Shown here: positions 1 to 12,360 of the stretch, in pieces | How the letters are laid out: each line of letters starts with the position of its first letter | Numbering within the stretch: position 1 is the stretch's first letter | NCBI GenBank assembly: GCA_026075535.2 | Contig: AP026545.1 | Location: 6,014,001-6,078,000 of the forward strand | Length of the DNA: 64,000 nt | Source: Tricholoma matsutake | Taxonomy: Eukaryota; Basidiomycota; Agaricomycetes; Agaricales; Tricholomataceae | Reading direction: 5' to 3' | Program-made: the position numbers and the translations under genes | The notes under the pieces: generated by a model | What the model saw: the letters and a program-made list of their open reading frames with translations, nothing else | Database searches by the model: none | Told to the model about the DNA's origin: nothing

Positions 1-3000
1 TGAGAAGATCCCTGTCAGAGAACCTAGGGAAACAGAATGAAATCAGAAGTAGCAAGTAAGCAATAAACACACTGGTTAACGTAGTATTGATTGTAATCTT
101 TACTATCCTTGGTGCAGTGCGAGATGCCAATCCCATCTGCTCGTCATTTTCCTTTTGCAAAGGCTGGTAAGATGTGACACCCACGCAGGACATCTTTCAG
201 ATCCACAAAACCGAAAGAACAATTTTTGTTCATAGGAGGGAAGCAGACAGAGTCTAGCTTGGAATTACTCCACCCTGAAGACTTTGGATTAACAACCTCA
301 AACCATCGCACCCACAAAAAATTGAAGTGGCGAGCTTCAAAATCATGCATGCCAGGCCCAGTATAGATCACATTTACGTGATATCTGCCGAGGACCCGTG
401 CATACAAGAAATGATGCAGATTTGAACTCTCCACATCATCGGCAAGAAGCATGACGTTACAACGAGATGTCCCTGGGTTAACAATGTCAGTCCCACACCA
501 AACGTCATAAGTGGTAAAGTGGAATCGAATAAGCTTGTGGTGGTATATGCAGTCGTTCTTCAAGAACACAAAATTGCATGCATTTCCGTTGGGGCTATGA
601 AATAGTCCAGTATCTGAGCCTGTTCTGAAGCTGGAAGGCTCTGAAAGCGATTCAGCTTCCCGGAGCAATGCTGTTTGGATTTGGGGAAGTAGATGCTCTC
701 TTAACTTTGGTAAGAAATTCTGCATGAGGGGTTAGTACAAATCAGCAGAAGAATACAAAGATTGTTCACCTTGATTGCGGGATCACCCTCGTTCTTTTGT
801 AGGAAGGTCGGTATGTGTACAGAACATTTCTGGGACTTTCCTATGTTGTACTGTACCCCAGGGTCATGTGTAACATCCTCTGGCTCTATTTCTGAGGATG
901 GGCTAAGGGGTTGACAATCCAGCCTCTCGTGGATCATGCTGATACAGCGCTCTCGTTGCTCAATCCTCGATATCTGCTGTGGTATTGATCAGCCACTAGA
1001 CTGAAGTGACCAAGTTTTGGACGTTCAGTGCTCGAGCTCGCTCTGATGCCCACCACCACCGTAAGCAATGTTACACAAAATATCATGTAAAAGCTTACTG
1101 ATTGAGTGGAATATGAGTCAGTTGTACCAAAGCGCCGGATGGTGTCAACATAGTCACTGAGTGCATGGTACTTATAAGTCCTCAGATTGAGCTTCTTCTG
1201 CTTCCATGCATTACTGCTGGATGCCATAGGTCCTCTTGATCCGGACACCACATTAATTGCGGATTTCTCCTGACGTTGTTGCTGAGCAGCACGCTTGCAT
1301 TCCAACTCTCGAGTCTCGAATGCTTCACATGTCTTTTCCTCAAATGTGCATAGGCTGTTTCCCAGAGATGTAGTGACATGGGATAAAATGTCCAGAGTCA
1401 CATCCGTGTGCATGCCGAGCTTGGCAAGACCATGCCAGTGGGCTAATTCAAATAAGAGCTTGAGAACGTATGTATTGTGGGGTTCAGGCAGAAGACCATC
1501 AAAAATGGATATAGCACACTATGTGAATGATATCAGTCAAGTTGAGAATACTAGTGATAATGCCCACTTGTAACATATCCTCGTAATCATGAGCAGTCAT
1601 CTTCTTCAATTCTGACCGGTTTGACCTTATTTTTCTTATGCCATCAACCCCGAAAGGAGGAATCTCTCGAAATCTAATGGAAATATCAGTACCAAGCCTT
1701 CTGAGGCTTCGAATGATGCTTGCCATCTATCTAACTCGTGCTTGAGGCTTTCATTTTGGCAATCTAGAATGCGTAGTAGATGTATGAAAACTGCCTTCCA
1801 GACACCGAGCTCAACCTCATGCATGAGATCCACAGCAAGCATGCCGAACATGTTGAAACCAAATGGCACCAGCTTGCTTGAAAATGCATTCTGACAAAGC
1901 ATGAGCATTAAAGTCAACCATCAGAGAGGTAAGAAGGTCATACTGCTGTTGGAACAAGAGAATCTTTTTGTAGGAGATCTTCCACTGCCATACTATCAAC
2001 CACATAACCCTGCTCATATATCTTCTCATGCGCCATCTCAACACGATTACGCCATTTCACATCATCAATCTGGGCGAGAGTCCTGCGCTGTGTCATATCT
2101 CGACGCATCCCCATATTGGCAACATGATCTAATGGTATGAGACAACGAGGACAAGGGCACCGACCAAGATTACGAATGCTAGCTATAAGAATTCTTTCAA
2201 AACTTTGAGTTAAAGACACCAGCATTCAAAAGAATCTTGGCTTACTTCTCCTTGTAGTCCACAGAATATGTAAATATATGAGGGTAAAAGCGACGCCGAA
2301 TGCCATCGCAACACATAATCACGATTCCATGCTCATAAGCTTCCAAGAATTCATCATCAAGGATGATCTCCCACTGAGCGTTATAGATTTCTCAATGACA
2401 ATGGGCCATGAATGCTCCGTTTGGGCCCTTTCCACCCAGGTGCTCTGTGGTGAAGGCTTTAAATGCATCTGGGAGCTGTCATTCAAAAAGGAATGAGGAT
2501 CACATACTAGTGCAAAGTTAATGAGGTCCTACTCACCGTCTCTAGGTAGGCGATGTGCTCAAATGCTTGACAGGAGGGCTTTGACCTTCTGTCCTTCGAC
2601 TTGTTCCCCATCGCAAGATAAATTGGCCATAGTTTAGCGGTGCTGAACACTGAGAGCTGAGTACCATCTGAGGTGAACATAAGACCCACTACAACTCTCT
2701 GAAGGTCACATCCCGGCTCTCTGGGAGAATCCTGAAGGTCATGGTCAGCCTCAATGAATGCCTCTGAAGTGTAGAGTTCTCTGTGAGCTTTGACTGGTTT
2801 AGAAGCTTCAGTTGGTTGCCAAAATAACTCATACGGCTCGAAATGGAGGTGTGGATGGTTAGAGGGACGCATAATTTTCTCCCTAATCACTGACACCAGC
2901 TTGCGGTGATGAAGCATTCCCACGTCGAACTCCTTTTGCCCTGGATGCAGCGACCTTCTGGGGAATGGAACCTTGATCTTGATTGGGGTTCTAACCCACC

Positions 3001-4133
3001 CACTGTTATCCTCTTTGTCCTCCCAGCCTTCATTGTTTGAGGGGTTGCATGGCTGATCTCCACTCAGCTGTGCATTAATAAGCTGCCAGTTTGTCCCTGA
3101 AACATCCTCAGGTTGAAAGTTTGGATGCCCGACTATCTTGATGAGATCCTGAAAGCCAGATTGTGTTTTCTTTAACCCGCCGTTCCAATACCATTCTCCT
3201 AGTAAAAACAACGACTGATTCGGATATGGGTGGTAAGAGTCAGCTGGATGGTCAGGGAAAGTATCCGGGGATGTATCCATCAGGTCGTCGCGCGTTATAT
3301 TCTCGTTGGGATTGTGGCCTGGGAAATGAGTTGCATGATACTGCCGGAAAAGGCCAAATTTATTCTGTATGGATTTCAGCAGTCTCCTGACATGGGAATG
3401 AGCATTTGGGGGTTGCTTGGATGAGGGTGATGCTGGTATGGTAGCTGGAGACATGGTCGGCATGCATTCCGACGCTTCTGGTTGAGGAGCTGGAGGAAGT
3501 GCCGCTGGAGGTTCAGGTAGTATATCCCGGTAGCACTTGGGTAGTTGGTGGTTTTCCCAGCGACCCCTGCACTCTGCCAGTGGTTGATCCAAGTCTTCAT
3601 CGTTCATGGAGGCACTCTAACCAGTATAATAGCAATTCAATGAGCAATGAGCTGCACCAACATCATAAGTCTTACTTCATTTTGCATGGCGAGTGCAACA
3701 TTGTTTAATTCTTGTTCAACAGCTACATTTTGGTCCACAGGGCTTTCCGCAGTTGTGCTTTGCATTACTTCCATTTTTCGACGCTTCTTGGCATTGTTCA
3801 TGGAGGCACTCTAACCGGTATAATAGTGATTCAATGAGCAATGAGCTGCACCAACATCATAAGTCTTACTTCACTTTGCATGGTGAGTGCAACATTGTTT
3901 AATTCTTGTTCAACAGCTACATTTTGGTCCATAGGGCTTTCTGCAGTTGTGCTTTGCATTACTTCCATTTTTCGATGCTTCTTGGACTGCCAGACCTCTT
4001 TAGCTTTCTCCAGACTGCTGGAAAGCTGTTTCTTCGTCTTCTGGCAACTATGCTTGTGAAAAGTATAGGCTTGTAGTACAGAGAACGTGCGCCCACAAAC
4101 ACAGACTTGACACCAGGCTGGTGGCAGGTCCAT
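1..4133 (-). mobile_element. Plavaka-type DNA transposase relic, 3' end cut by or near window edge
   Basis: This is a decayed cut-and-paste transposase read on the minus strand in scattered blocks. The N-terminus (4133-3831) has a zinc-finger-like segment (CQVCVCGRTF then HKHSC). Block 3607-2507 has the low-complexity proline-rich start followed by NKFGLFRQYH, familiar from Plavaka transposases. Block 2225-1636 has CPCPRCLIPLD and DLMHEVELGVWKAVFIHLLR. Block 1413-934 has HALSDYVDTIRRFGTTDSYS. The last block (725-144) has HFTTYDVWCGTDIVNP and LWVRWFEVV, ending at an in-frame TGA, after which recognisable sequence (KDYNQYYVNQ) continues towards position 1. Blocks are out of frame with each other and contain stops, so it is non-functional. 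Terminal repeats are not visible. The name Plavaka is my recall of the family; assignment to a basidiomycete transposase is secure, the subfamily less so. Confidence 0.82.
3598..3985 (-). repeat. 194-bp tandem duplication in the transposase N-terminal region
   Basis: Two nearly identical copies begin at about 3602 and 3796 (shared landmark GTTCATGGAGGCACTC). They lie at the 5' part of the Plavaka-type transposase and separate its zinc-finger-like exon from the proline-rich block. Only the right copy continues into the zinc-finger exon, so the left copy is probably a local duplication of an exon-intron boundary. Confidence 0.85.
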
Positions 4134-4605
4134 GGTGAGATAATGAGAATGGTGGTGGGCAGAACTCTGCTAACAGTGCGACGTCCAGAAACCTCAGCCT
4201 GACTGGAGGGCTCAATGTGAGAAAATGATTGCTAGCATGTATGAGTCAATTTATGAATTGACAGTCTGAGTCTGATATTGCCAGATTAGTAAAAGGCTGT
4301 AAATGTTGGGCACACTACAGAGGCATTGTATTAGAATGAGGAAATGTTCAAGTTAATGCTAAGGGATGAGTGAGCTTACTGTTGTCATTCCCATCAAACT
4401 TGCACTTCGAAGTTTCCTATTTCAAATTATCCCAAATCATCGGTGGATATCATCAATAGTTGTAGCACCATACCTTTGCTTTGACCATGTATGATGGGTT
4501 ATACTAAAATGACTCAAGCTGGAAGTTGGGACAATGTGGGGACTAATAAAACAGAAGGATGTTCACAGATAATAAGATTTTACAAGATATACTATACATA
4601 GGTAA
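4134..4605. other. Intergenic, nothing recognised
   Basis: The 472 bp between the transposase relic and the end of the next minus-strand gene show no coding similarity, RNA gene or clear repeat that I can identify. Confidence 0.5.
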
Positions 4606-6680
4606 TTATGGAAGCCGGATAGGAACAACTGCGGCATGGCCAAATAAACGATAGAAAGTTTGCATATAAAAATGAGTGATGTGGTCCTCGAGTTGCTGGA
4701 CATCTGCTTCAGTATACATATCATGTGAGGCCAGATCAGGTAGTAAAAGAGGCATCGGCTTCAGTCCATCCCAATCCCTCATCAATGCCCTCACCGCCAG
4801 CAAAAATGGTAACCTTTCTCGCCAGTCATGAGCTTGCAAACCAAAATTTGCCCGCTGTATGTTGGTGACGACTAGCGAAGGTACATCAAAACACTTTAGC
4901 ACCATAGCCTGCCACTCATGTTCACCCCGGTGGGGTGACAAGCCTGAGGCATGCGTGTCAAGGGCCAAAAGCTCAAAGCAGAAATTAAGCTCAGTCAATT
5001 CCCATAGAATTTTCTGTGCCTCATCAACTGGCACTGTGGGACAACTGTCAGATGGTGGAGGACAAAGGTCAATCTGGAGTTCATCCAAAGCATCTGCAAA
5101 GATGGCCTTGACTTGTTCACATTGACGAATTAAACTTGGCTTGTGGCTGTGTGCCACAAGCCCATCAAGAAGAAAATCATGCCACTGTTGACTGGACAAG
5201 GGAGATGCTGAGCTTTCTGCTGAAAATACTCGTAAGATGCAGGCAGGTTGAAATACTTTCCATGTGGCAAAGAATTTTGCATGGCGAGCCTCGTTGGTGG
5301 AAGCAAAAATTGCTGCCTCAGGAAATAGATAACGTGTGTGATAAGATGCTGGGGGTTTGTCCCTTTTAACCGCCTTCAACGCATCACGCCAGGCAGGAAT
5401 TGGGAGTGGCATGAGGGGGCTCTCGTACACATCAAACTTGTCGCGGCCTGTTGGCAGATTTGAAGATTTCTGCTTATTATCTGTCGTGGGAGGGTGAGTT
5501 GACGGATGACAAAACAACTCTGATTACTTACGAAGAACTCCTTTTCCCTTACCCTTGTTGGCACCATATTGTTGGCTAACTCCCCCAATGGCCCTGGCGC
5601 CTGGTCCGTATTTTGATCTTACTAAGGCTTCTACGTGTCCTGATGTGGATGTATTCATTTCGCTGGCATGGAGGGCAAACAGATCCGGATAGCGCAGGAA
5701 GTTGCAAGCATACAGTAAGATTGCCTCATGCTTGTGATGAGAACTAGCCGGGCCCCAGTATATATAATAGGGTAATTGAAGCGGTGTGGCTCAAAGCAGA
5801 TCCCATAGTGGCGCGGTACCATAAGCGGGACGACTGCGAGTATATTTGTTTGGCCAAGGTCCAAGGCCGGCCATGTCAACCAGAATGGAAGGCCTGCATG
5901 GAAAAAGTCCTGTGCAATGCGAATATCATTGGTGAAAACACCAACAGTGTTGGCAACTTCGACTGATGGGGAGCCCACTCCCAACCTAGTTGAGTCCATC
6001 CAGGGTTTGTACACCTCCATGTAATCCAACATTGCCATTACATCAAGCCAACACCTTTGCACATCCCTCACACCAAACGCCATCTGACGGAAGTTCGTCC
6101 ATACCGACCCAAGATGGACGAGGCCATGCTCGATCATTTTAACCATTGGACCAAGGGTAGGCAGTGCCCGAGATTTGGATGAATTTGACATGAATGCTTG
6201 GACCCGAGATAACAAAATCGACACTGAACACTTCAGCTCGCCCAGCTTTGAATCCGATAGCTTGCCAAGGCCCCGAATGGGGGATGCTGGGTCCCTCAAG
6301 GGTATAAAGTCCTCATGCATAGGTTCCCACCATATAATTAAATGGGTGGAAAGCGATTTAGCCCTAGGAATTGCACCGTGGTGACAGTTAAATGCATTAT
6401 AAGGCTGTGGCCAGAGAATAGGATCGTCATCTGCATAGAGGCTGTCAGCACGCATCATTACTTTATGGTCTCCAGCTGGCAGTTTGGGGATGAGGGTTCG
6501 ATTAGGAGTGGTGACTAAATATTCTCTGTCGAAGAGGAGAGCCCCGACTTTGCCATCCGTCGCACCAATGGGCCCTGTAAGAACACATTCAGCAGGGAAG
6601 CCATCACAAACTCAAGATTCAACACACTATAATCAACTTGAAACCTCAGCAAATCATCATCCACAAGCAGGGCAGTCATT
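4606..6680 (-). pseudogene. Uncharacterised Agaricomycete family protein, one frameshift
   Basis: I recognise this as a repeated protein family of mushroom-forming fungi but know no function. Three exons can be traced. Exon 1 starts at 6680 (MTALLVDDDLLRFQ). A 53-bp intron (donor GTGTGT) leads into exon 2, which includes LPLRDPAS-like, GLGKLSDSKLGELK, LGSVWTNFRQMAFG and DYMEVYKPWMD. A second intron (5530 to about 5480, donor GTAAGT) joins exon 3, which ends at 4606 after DALKAVKRDK, RYLFPEA and LLALDTHAS. Near 5755 the frame slips by one base: the natural continuation (SHHKHEAILLYACNFLRYPD, then SEMNTSTS) lies in another frame than the upstream FNYPIIYTG. About 690 residues if intact. The slip could be a real mutation or an assembly error. 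Its upstream region shares a long inverted repeat with the TET/JBP gene promoter at 16915-17180. Confidence 0.65.
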
Positions 6681-6744
6681 TTGATGAGTTCCTGCTAGCC
6701 ATGAGAATACTACTTAGTACTAGTAAGAGAGGTACAGGCAAGGG

Positions 6745-6960
6745 CTTACAAATGATGTAAATATAGCATTGAGCCTTCAAGTTCAAGGCGCCAAAGGTGT
6801 CCACAGACAACTTGATGGAATCCAAATGTAGGATTGAGTGACAAAAAGTCAGACTCAAGGCAGGTGACAAAAAGTCAGACCTGCAGGTGATGAAAAATGA
6901 GTAGGAGAAAATGGAGCACAGAAAGAAGCAGCAAGCTTCAAGTTGGAAGTACACTTCAAG
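6745..6960 (-). repeat. Left copy of a ~220-280 bp inverted repeat
   Basis: On the minus strand this segment matches 16915-17180 on the plus strand with few changes, including the paired GTCTGACTTTTTGTCAC motifs, CTCCATTTTCTCCTACTC and a CTATATTTACATCAT stretch. It lies just upstream of the minus-strand gene that starts at 6680. It can be read either as a shared promoter/5' leader or as the terminal inverted repeat of a large (about 10.4 kb) element. Confidence 0.85.
6838..6880 (-). promoter_or_regulatory. Paired GTCTGACTTTTTGTCAC motif upstream of the 4606-6680 gene
   Basis: Two perfect 17-bp copies (6838-6854 and 6864-6880) read on the minus strand, 158-200 bp before the minus-strand start codon at 6680. 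The same pair, in the same orientation relative to transcription, precedes two other genes (7278 and 17246). Function is inferred only from recurrence and orientation. Confidence 0.6.
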
Positions 6961-7019
6961 CTTTCAAGTTCAAGTTCAGGCTCAGGCTCTTGAACTTGAA
7001 ACATCTGACTCAGCTGTCT

Positions 7020-7100
7020 CAAGTTCTCATGCTAATGTAGGGTTAAGGTTAACCATGGGCAAATCTTACACAGCCACCAAAATTCAAGTTCAAAGTGGTG
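7020..7100 (-). repeat. Left copy of an 80-bp inverted repeat flanking the JmjC-like region
   Basis: The reverse complement contains GTGGCTGTGTAAGATTTGCC and GGTTAACCTTAACCCTA. The same run, with a few changes, occurs on the plus strand at about 12604-12685, so the 5.5 kb between them, including the whole JmjC-like gene, is bracketed by inverted repeats. Confidence 0.8.
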
Positions 7101-7183
7101 GCAGCCCTTGTTCTTGAAGCTTAAAGTCCGAGTCTCATTCTCATCGTATCTTGCCATATTCCTGGCTGCAGTTAAAAGTGCTG

Positions 7184-7232
7184 GTCTGACTTTTTGTCAC
7201 CTGCACTGGTGTTGAGTCTGACTTCTTGTCAC
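7184..7232 (+). promoter_or_regulatory. Paired GTCTGACTTTTTGTCAC motif upstream of the 7278 gene
   Basis: Copies at 7184-7200 (perfect) and 7216-7232 (one mismatch) on the plus strand, 46-94 bp before the ATG at 7278. Same order and orientation as the pairs before the genes at 6680 (minus) and 17246 (plus). Confidence 0.6.
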
Positions 7233-7277
7233 TCAAGTGCCATAACTTGAAGTTCAAGGTTGCAGTGCTAGGCCAAA

Positions 7278-8092
7278 ATGGCCGACCAGGAGAAATTTCG
7301 TACCACAAGCACCTTTTTCAAAGACATTCCTTGGAAAACGGATGTTGTCTCTGCCCCCGGTGGTCTTGATAAACTAGAAACGGCGGTATCTAATGTGTGT
7401 GTGAGTTGACTCACTTTTCAATTATTTTCTGTTAATGCTTATTCTGCTAAGGCGTACTTGGGTGTGATTTGTGAGCAGGAGAACTTGTGCCAATCCGGGT
7501 CAACATACTTTACAGGAATGGAGAACTTGATGGTCCTGCGAAGATTTTGTCTAACCGGTGACTTTCCTGAGAAAAAGGCTGACATACTTGTGAAGGAACT
7601 TCTGAAGTATAGCCTCCTGGATGTAGTCACATTTGTTTTTGATACGGCATCAGAGAGCAATTCCAAAGAAAGGGGGGAAGTGCCATTTGTTGATAAAATG
7701 TGCATCTCTTTTTCTCTGTAACACTACTTGCCTGTTTAAAAATATACCTCTCAGGGCCATGCAACTATGGGTGACTGGCCCAAAGTCATCAAAACTGCGA
7801 TTGGAAACATGGAATCTGATAGCACATATATGTTTCTTAATGCAACGACTGTTGATGATCGGCTCTCTGCCTGTTATCATGCAGTTTGTCATGCCACTGG
7901 GAATGTTCACAGGGCAAAGATTATCCAAAACTTTGCGGCTGCTGCATTTCATCTGTCCTATCTTCTCCGAGTACATGTGCCGCACTCTCCGTATTTTTCC
8001 CCCAACACTTTAGTCATCAGGGTAATTTGTACTTGCCCAATGACAAGAACGATCTCAAGGAGGCACTTCGAAAGTAAAGGCATAATTTCATG
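7278..8092 (+). CDS. Uncharacterised protein module, possible N-terminal part of the JmjC-like gene
   Basis: I do not recognise a domain. The ATG at 7278 opens MADQEKFRTTSTFFKDIPWK. A donor after the ETAVSN codons (GTGTGTGTGAG) and an acceptor near 7451 (CTGCTAAG) join a second exon with AYLGVICEQENLC, MENLMVLRRFC and KELLKYSLLDVVTFVFDTA. A third exon after the acceptor at about 7754 carries MGDWPKVIKTAIGN, DDRLSACYHAVCHATGN and KIIQNFAAAAFHLSYLL. A fourth, with GNLYLPNDKNDLKEALR, ends near 8076 at a GTAAAG donor. The exon chain has amphipathic helices and no obvious stop, so it is probably real coding sequence that continues downstream. Whether it belongs to the same transcript as the JmjC-like domain at 10.4-11.4 kb is not certain. 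Confidence 0.5.
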
Positions 8093-8727
8093 ACAGACCT
8101 TTCCTAATGTTCACAACGTGTCAGATATGGCATTTCAGTAGACCACAAGAATTTTGACATAGCGCCAGAAATGTTACAAAACCCTTTATTTATTGCTCTT
8201 GCCCTTTCACCAGTATTCCTCCTTGTCAATCATTTGTTAATAAATGTGTCTTTGGGGAAGACGAAAATGTTTGAGGTATGAGAGCACTTGAAACTGGAAG
8301 GACGCCGCTGATTCCTAAACGTTATTATAGCTCTGGAAATCATTTGGTAACAAACGACCCACCATAATTAGAAAGGTTGAAAAACGACTATTAAGAGTTA
8401 TATTTGATATTGCCACCACAAAAACAACTGCAACGATTCCAGGGTTGTTGGTGGAAGCATTCACAGATATCTCTGCGATGGGTGTACATGATATATGTAA
8501 TGATGATGCCAGTTGGTTCACAGCTGGTGAGACCTTCTTATATTATCTATGGACCGACTTTAATTCGATTTCTCAGATATCTGAATACTAAAGGTCCCCG
8601 TTGTTACCTCTGAATATCGTGTGAACCATCATGTGGAGTCTCCTAATTCCTTTGCACATGGTGCAACCTCTGTACATGGTGCAACCTCTGTACGTGGTGG
8701 GCCTGGGGCTGCGGTGGATGTGGAAGA

Positions 8728-8772
8728 GGAGGAGGAGGAGGAGGAGGAGGAGGAGGAGGAGGAGGAGGAGGA
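8728..8772 (+). repeat. (GGA)n microsatellite encoding poly-Glu
   Basis: About fifteen GAG/GGA units in a row within the acidic N-terminal part of the JmjC-like gene. Confidence 0.9.
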
Positions 8773-9027
8773 TGGTGATGAGGACAAAAAATGTGTTCGC
8801 AAAGGATTGCGCTGTCTTGGAGGTAGGAATTCTGAGGAAGATGATAGCCATGGACAAGAAAATAGTGGCGCTGTGAGAGGGGCTTATCGACACCAAAATG
8901 ACCAAGGAAGTGCTCGACCAGAGAGGCTCACTGGCAACTCTGGTATGGATATTGCCATGGATAGAGCAAGTGATGTGGATAGAGCAGGCGTCGCACAGCA
9001 AGTAGAACAATCAGGAAGATCTGGAGG

Positions 9028-9660
9028 TGTTACAATTTTCTGTTATTGTAACCCACGACGACCAGACGTATGCCGGCAAGACCGGGCATTTTAATTTTCT
9101 CATTCGACTCGACTCTCTTCCGATGGAAGACACCTTGACGCATGGTGACTCCATGCACCCGAATCCACTCCCACACACACCGTGGTACAACAACCCCTTT
9201 ACATGAGGTCCGTGACATCGGACACCTCATGCAAGGCATGAGGCCTATTGTTTCTATTGTTCTTGTCTATATTTACCTGATAAGCATCTCATCTTCCAAT
9301 TGGACGATAGATAGTCCTGGAACAGTATATAAGCTGTAGCTACACTCTGTGTATTCTCCAGCTTGACCTAATTCAATCAATGGTCTTAGACTCAACCAGA
9401 ACACTCGACAGCTTAGGAAGCCCCTAGCTGTGATAACTTGAACTCGACAGTTGGAAAGCCTCCAACTGTGATACACAAACCGATGGTCTACTCAGAAAGC
9501 CTCTGAGTACGGATAGCCGTGATGACTTGAGGAAGTACCCAAGTGAAGGCAGGAAGCCCGATACACTAGGAAAGTCTCCTAGTGTGATACAAGACAGTTG
9601 GAAAGCCTCCAACTGTAACATACAAAGCCAAGGCTGAGTTAAAGACCTATAGTCTTAACA
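9028..9660 (+). mobile_element. Solo LTR, 633 bp, TSD GGAGG
   Basis: The segment starts TGTTACAATTTTC and ends CTATAGTCTTAACA, i.e. TGTTA...TAACA termini. It is flanked by the same five bases, GGAGG, at 9023-9027 and 9661-9665, the signature of an integrase-mediated insertion. A TATATAA promoter-like box lies near 9328. No internal region remains, so it is a solo LTR left by recombination. It sits in the acidic coding region of the JmjC-like gene; removing it with one TSD copy keeps the host reading frame open from QSGRSGG into EDENPSAMD. Orientation is not proven. Confidence 0.9.
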
Positions 9661-12360
9661 GGAGGGGAGGACGAGAATCCTAGTGCAATGGATGTTGACG
9701 TGGATACAGGAGATGTTGCAAACCGAGGAGAACAATCTGGTGCGGTGGATGTGGACATGAGAGAGGGCAGTATGAATGAGCATGACAAGGCTCCAAATGA
9801 TGCAACTCCAGAATCAAGCCCCCGCAAGATGCCTTCACCCTCCGATAATTCACTCTCCACTAAAAAGGACAGTCCAATTGCTGGAGAAAAGCAAAAGAAC
9901 CCGACGCGAGAGGCAAAACAAAGAAAACAGACCAATTGCCCCTTCCACCGCCAAAAACAAAGTTAAAGTCAAGGTCAAGGCCAAGGCCAAAACCAAAACC
10001 AAAGCCTGAATCAAAAATTCAATCTGGACCGCAGTCTGTAGATGCTGTGGAGTGCAACTATTTTGAGGAGATTGAATTCGGAGGTGTTAGTAGATTTGTT
10101 GATATCATCGACTTAATGCAGGATATAGTCAGTCATTTGCCATCTTAAAAGAACACAATTTATCGTCCTTTGCAGATTAAACCTGAAAAACCAAACCTTT
10201 CAAGAACTCAAAAGGCATGCATGGTTATATGTATGATAATTCATACCTAATAACTCATATTCCATCTATAGAAACAATTCATAGGCAAATCAGTATTGCT
10301 ATGGGCTCCTGGGAAGGATGACCCAGTTACATACACCCCGTCATTCCATGTAAGCTCTACCTAGACTCATTTGCCACAATATAGTGACTTTTGGCACTCC
10401 CTTAGTTTGCTGATGAGCGCTCCATGTTCAAAATTATTCACAGTGCTGTCATAGCGGGCTATAAAGATGGCCGACCTCTGTGGATGGCTTGTCCGGAGGA
10501 GAGCACATTTTGTATACTCTCAAAGCAGGAACTCAGGAGCAAGAGTGACCAAGAGATACAAGCAATATTCCCCCAAAAACATGTTGTAATACATGACCGA
10601 TTTGAGCCTACACTCGCTTTCGACGAAAAGGGTTTGAAAACATTAGGGGACCTGTACAAGTCTGTGACGATTCATGGTGTGTTTGAAGCATACTCTTGTT
10701 GTGTTTGAACATCCTGATTATGCGCCAGATTACTCAATTGAAAACTCCTTCGAAGCCGAATCATCTCGCCACCTGAAGGGTACTTTAGAAGATATGCTGA
10801 GGTGTCATAGGGAGAAAAGTAAAATCCTCAATGCACTGGACTTCCCAATGCTGTCTGCCCCTCATCCTCCCATGTCGTTTGCTTCTGATCTTGCAGCATT
10901 CAGTGCCACCGTCGATTTACCGATATGTAGCCGGGCTATTTCATTTCCAATGGCAAGTACTAGATGGGGCCTTGCAGCAACATCAGGTGCCCACCATCTC
11001 TGGCATATTGATTGCAACGGCTTCTGCACTTACATCGACACCCAAACTGGCATGAAATGGTGGATCGTTGCAAAGCCCAAACCTGGGTCAATGCATTTCT
11101 CTGATGCTATGCTATTCACTGAAGAATACAATATTTCTGCTGCCAATCTGGAGAAGTGGGACCTTGAGGCAGTCCTTCTTTGTCCCGGATCCTGAATGTA
11201 AGTTGTGTCTGCTTGGCACCCCCGTATTCATAACCATTGTCCTATAGGTTAATGCAGCCAAACACACCGCATTTTGTTGTGACACCAGAATCTGCAATTT
11301 GTCATGGAGGTTATTTTTACGTGATGTCCACGATCCAAGACACGGTTTTCGGGCTTTATCATATGTTTGTTGCTAGCAAGAGGGTGACAAACACAGAACA
11401 CAGTCATGATGCACATCTTCTACTTTGAAGGATGGTTACTTATCTTCACTATGTCCTTGTCAAGCGCAGGTCTAAACTAGATTTGTCGACGCCACCGCCC
11501 ACTTGTCATATTCCCAATGTCTCCACCTTTGAAGGGGTGCTTGACCTGTTCATGTTATGCGTCATCATGGAACTTGGGGATCTCATCAACCCTCTGGCGT
11601 ACAGGAAGAAATATTGACATGGACCTAAACATGACCATGATCGGCTGTGCACTATCCATGCCCGTGGGCTATCTAGGGACCTTCGTCATTGGTGGTGTGC
11701 ACACTATCTGTTTCTCGACCCTGAGAAGGAATCATTCATCGATGGTGGCCTCGTATTCAAGGACCTACTCTCCCAGCATATTGTAGCACTGATCTCGTAT
11801 ACTAAGACTATGGCAGAAGAGAATGATGCTCAAGGTGAAGTGTTGGAGTGCACAGCAGATGTTCTGATGGATTTACTGAAGAAGTATTTCCCTTATGATC
11901 TGCATTTTGGGGTTAGTGAGGGCTTTGAGTGGGTGGGACCAAGATACGTTGTTAAGGCTAGGGCAGGAGTGTTATCCTCATACACAAGATGTAGGTATTA
12001 CACTTTCTTTAAACACAATCTACTTACAAAGACATTGCAGGCCATGATATCCTGAGCCTCGGGGCAACTCCTGTAGACCTGAACTTCGTACAGCAGTACA
12101 ACGATCTGGTTATGGAATCAGATTCTGACATGAATTCCTCAGATGACTCTGACCGCGACAGTGAAGAAAGTGATTCAGACAGTGATGATGAAGACCAGTC
12201 CAATAGTGATGATGATGGTGATCTGAGCAACTCAGATGATGATGGTATATCCAACGTTCAGACCGTCTTCACATGCTCACCGACAGATGTCATAGCTGAT
12301 TGCTCACGTCCACGCAAACGCAGGAGATGTGACACCCTACCATCGTTACAGTCACTTTAG

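Larger units (their letters stand above)
8621..12360 (+). pseudogene. JmjC-like cupin protein gene, broken by a solo LTR and a TGA codon
   Basis: The gene has an acidic N-terminal region with a run of about 16 glutamates (GGA repeat at 8728-8772), a lysine/proline-rich linker, a cupin core and an acidic Ser/Asp-rich tail ending in a basic cluster (RPRKRRR) before the stop at 12360. The core (10424-11430) reads KILNALDFPM, STRWGLAAT and HLWHIDCNGFCTYID, then, after an intron, MQPNTPHFVVTPESAICHGG, the layout of Agaricomycete JmjC-type Fe(II)/2OG proteins: HxD in HID and a distal histidine in PHFV or CHGG. A 52-bp intron near 10678-10729 is needed to keep frame. At 11193 an in-frame TGA stands where the family suggests arginine. 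A solo LTR (9028-9660) interrupts the acidic region. Substrate unknown. The core assignment is good; exact exon boundaries and the start are uncertain. Confidence 0.65.

Noticed and set aside
8588..9010. Minus-strand frame with a long poly-leucine tract
   Set aside because: Antisense of the GGA microsatellite in the JmjC-like gene.
9028..9660. Possible internal exon of the JmjC-like gene
   Set aside because: TG...CA termini, 5-bp target duplication and in-frame empty site show it is an LTR.
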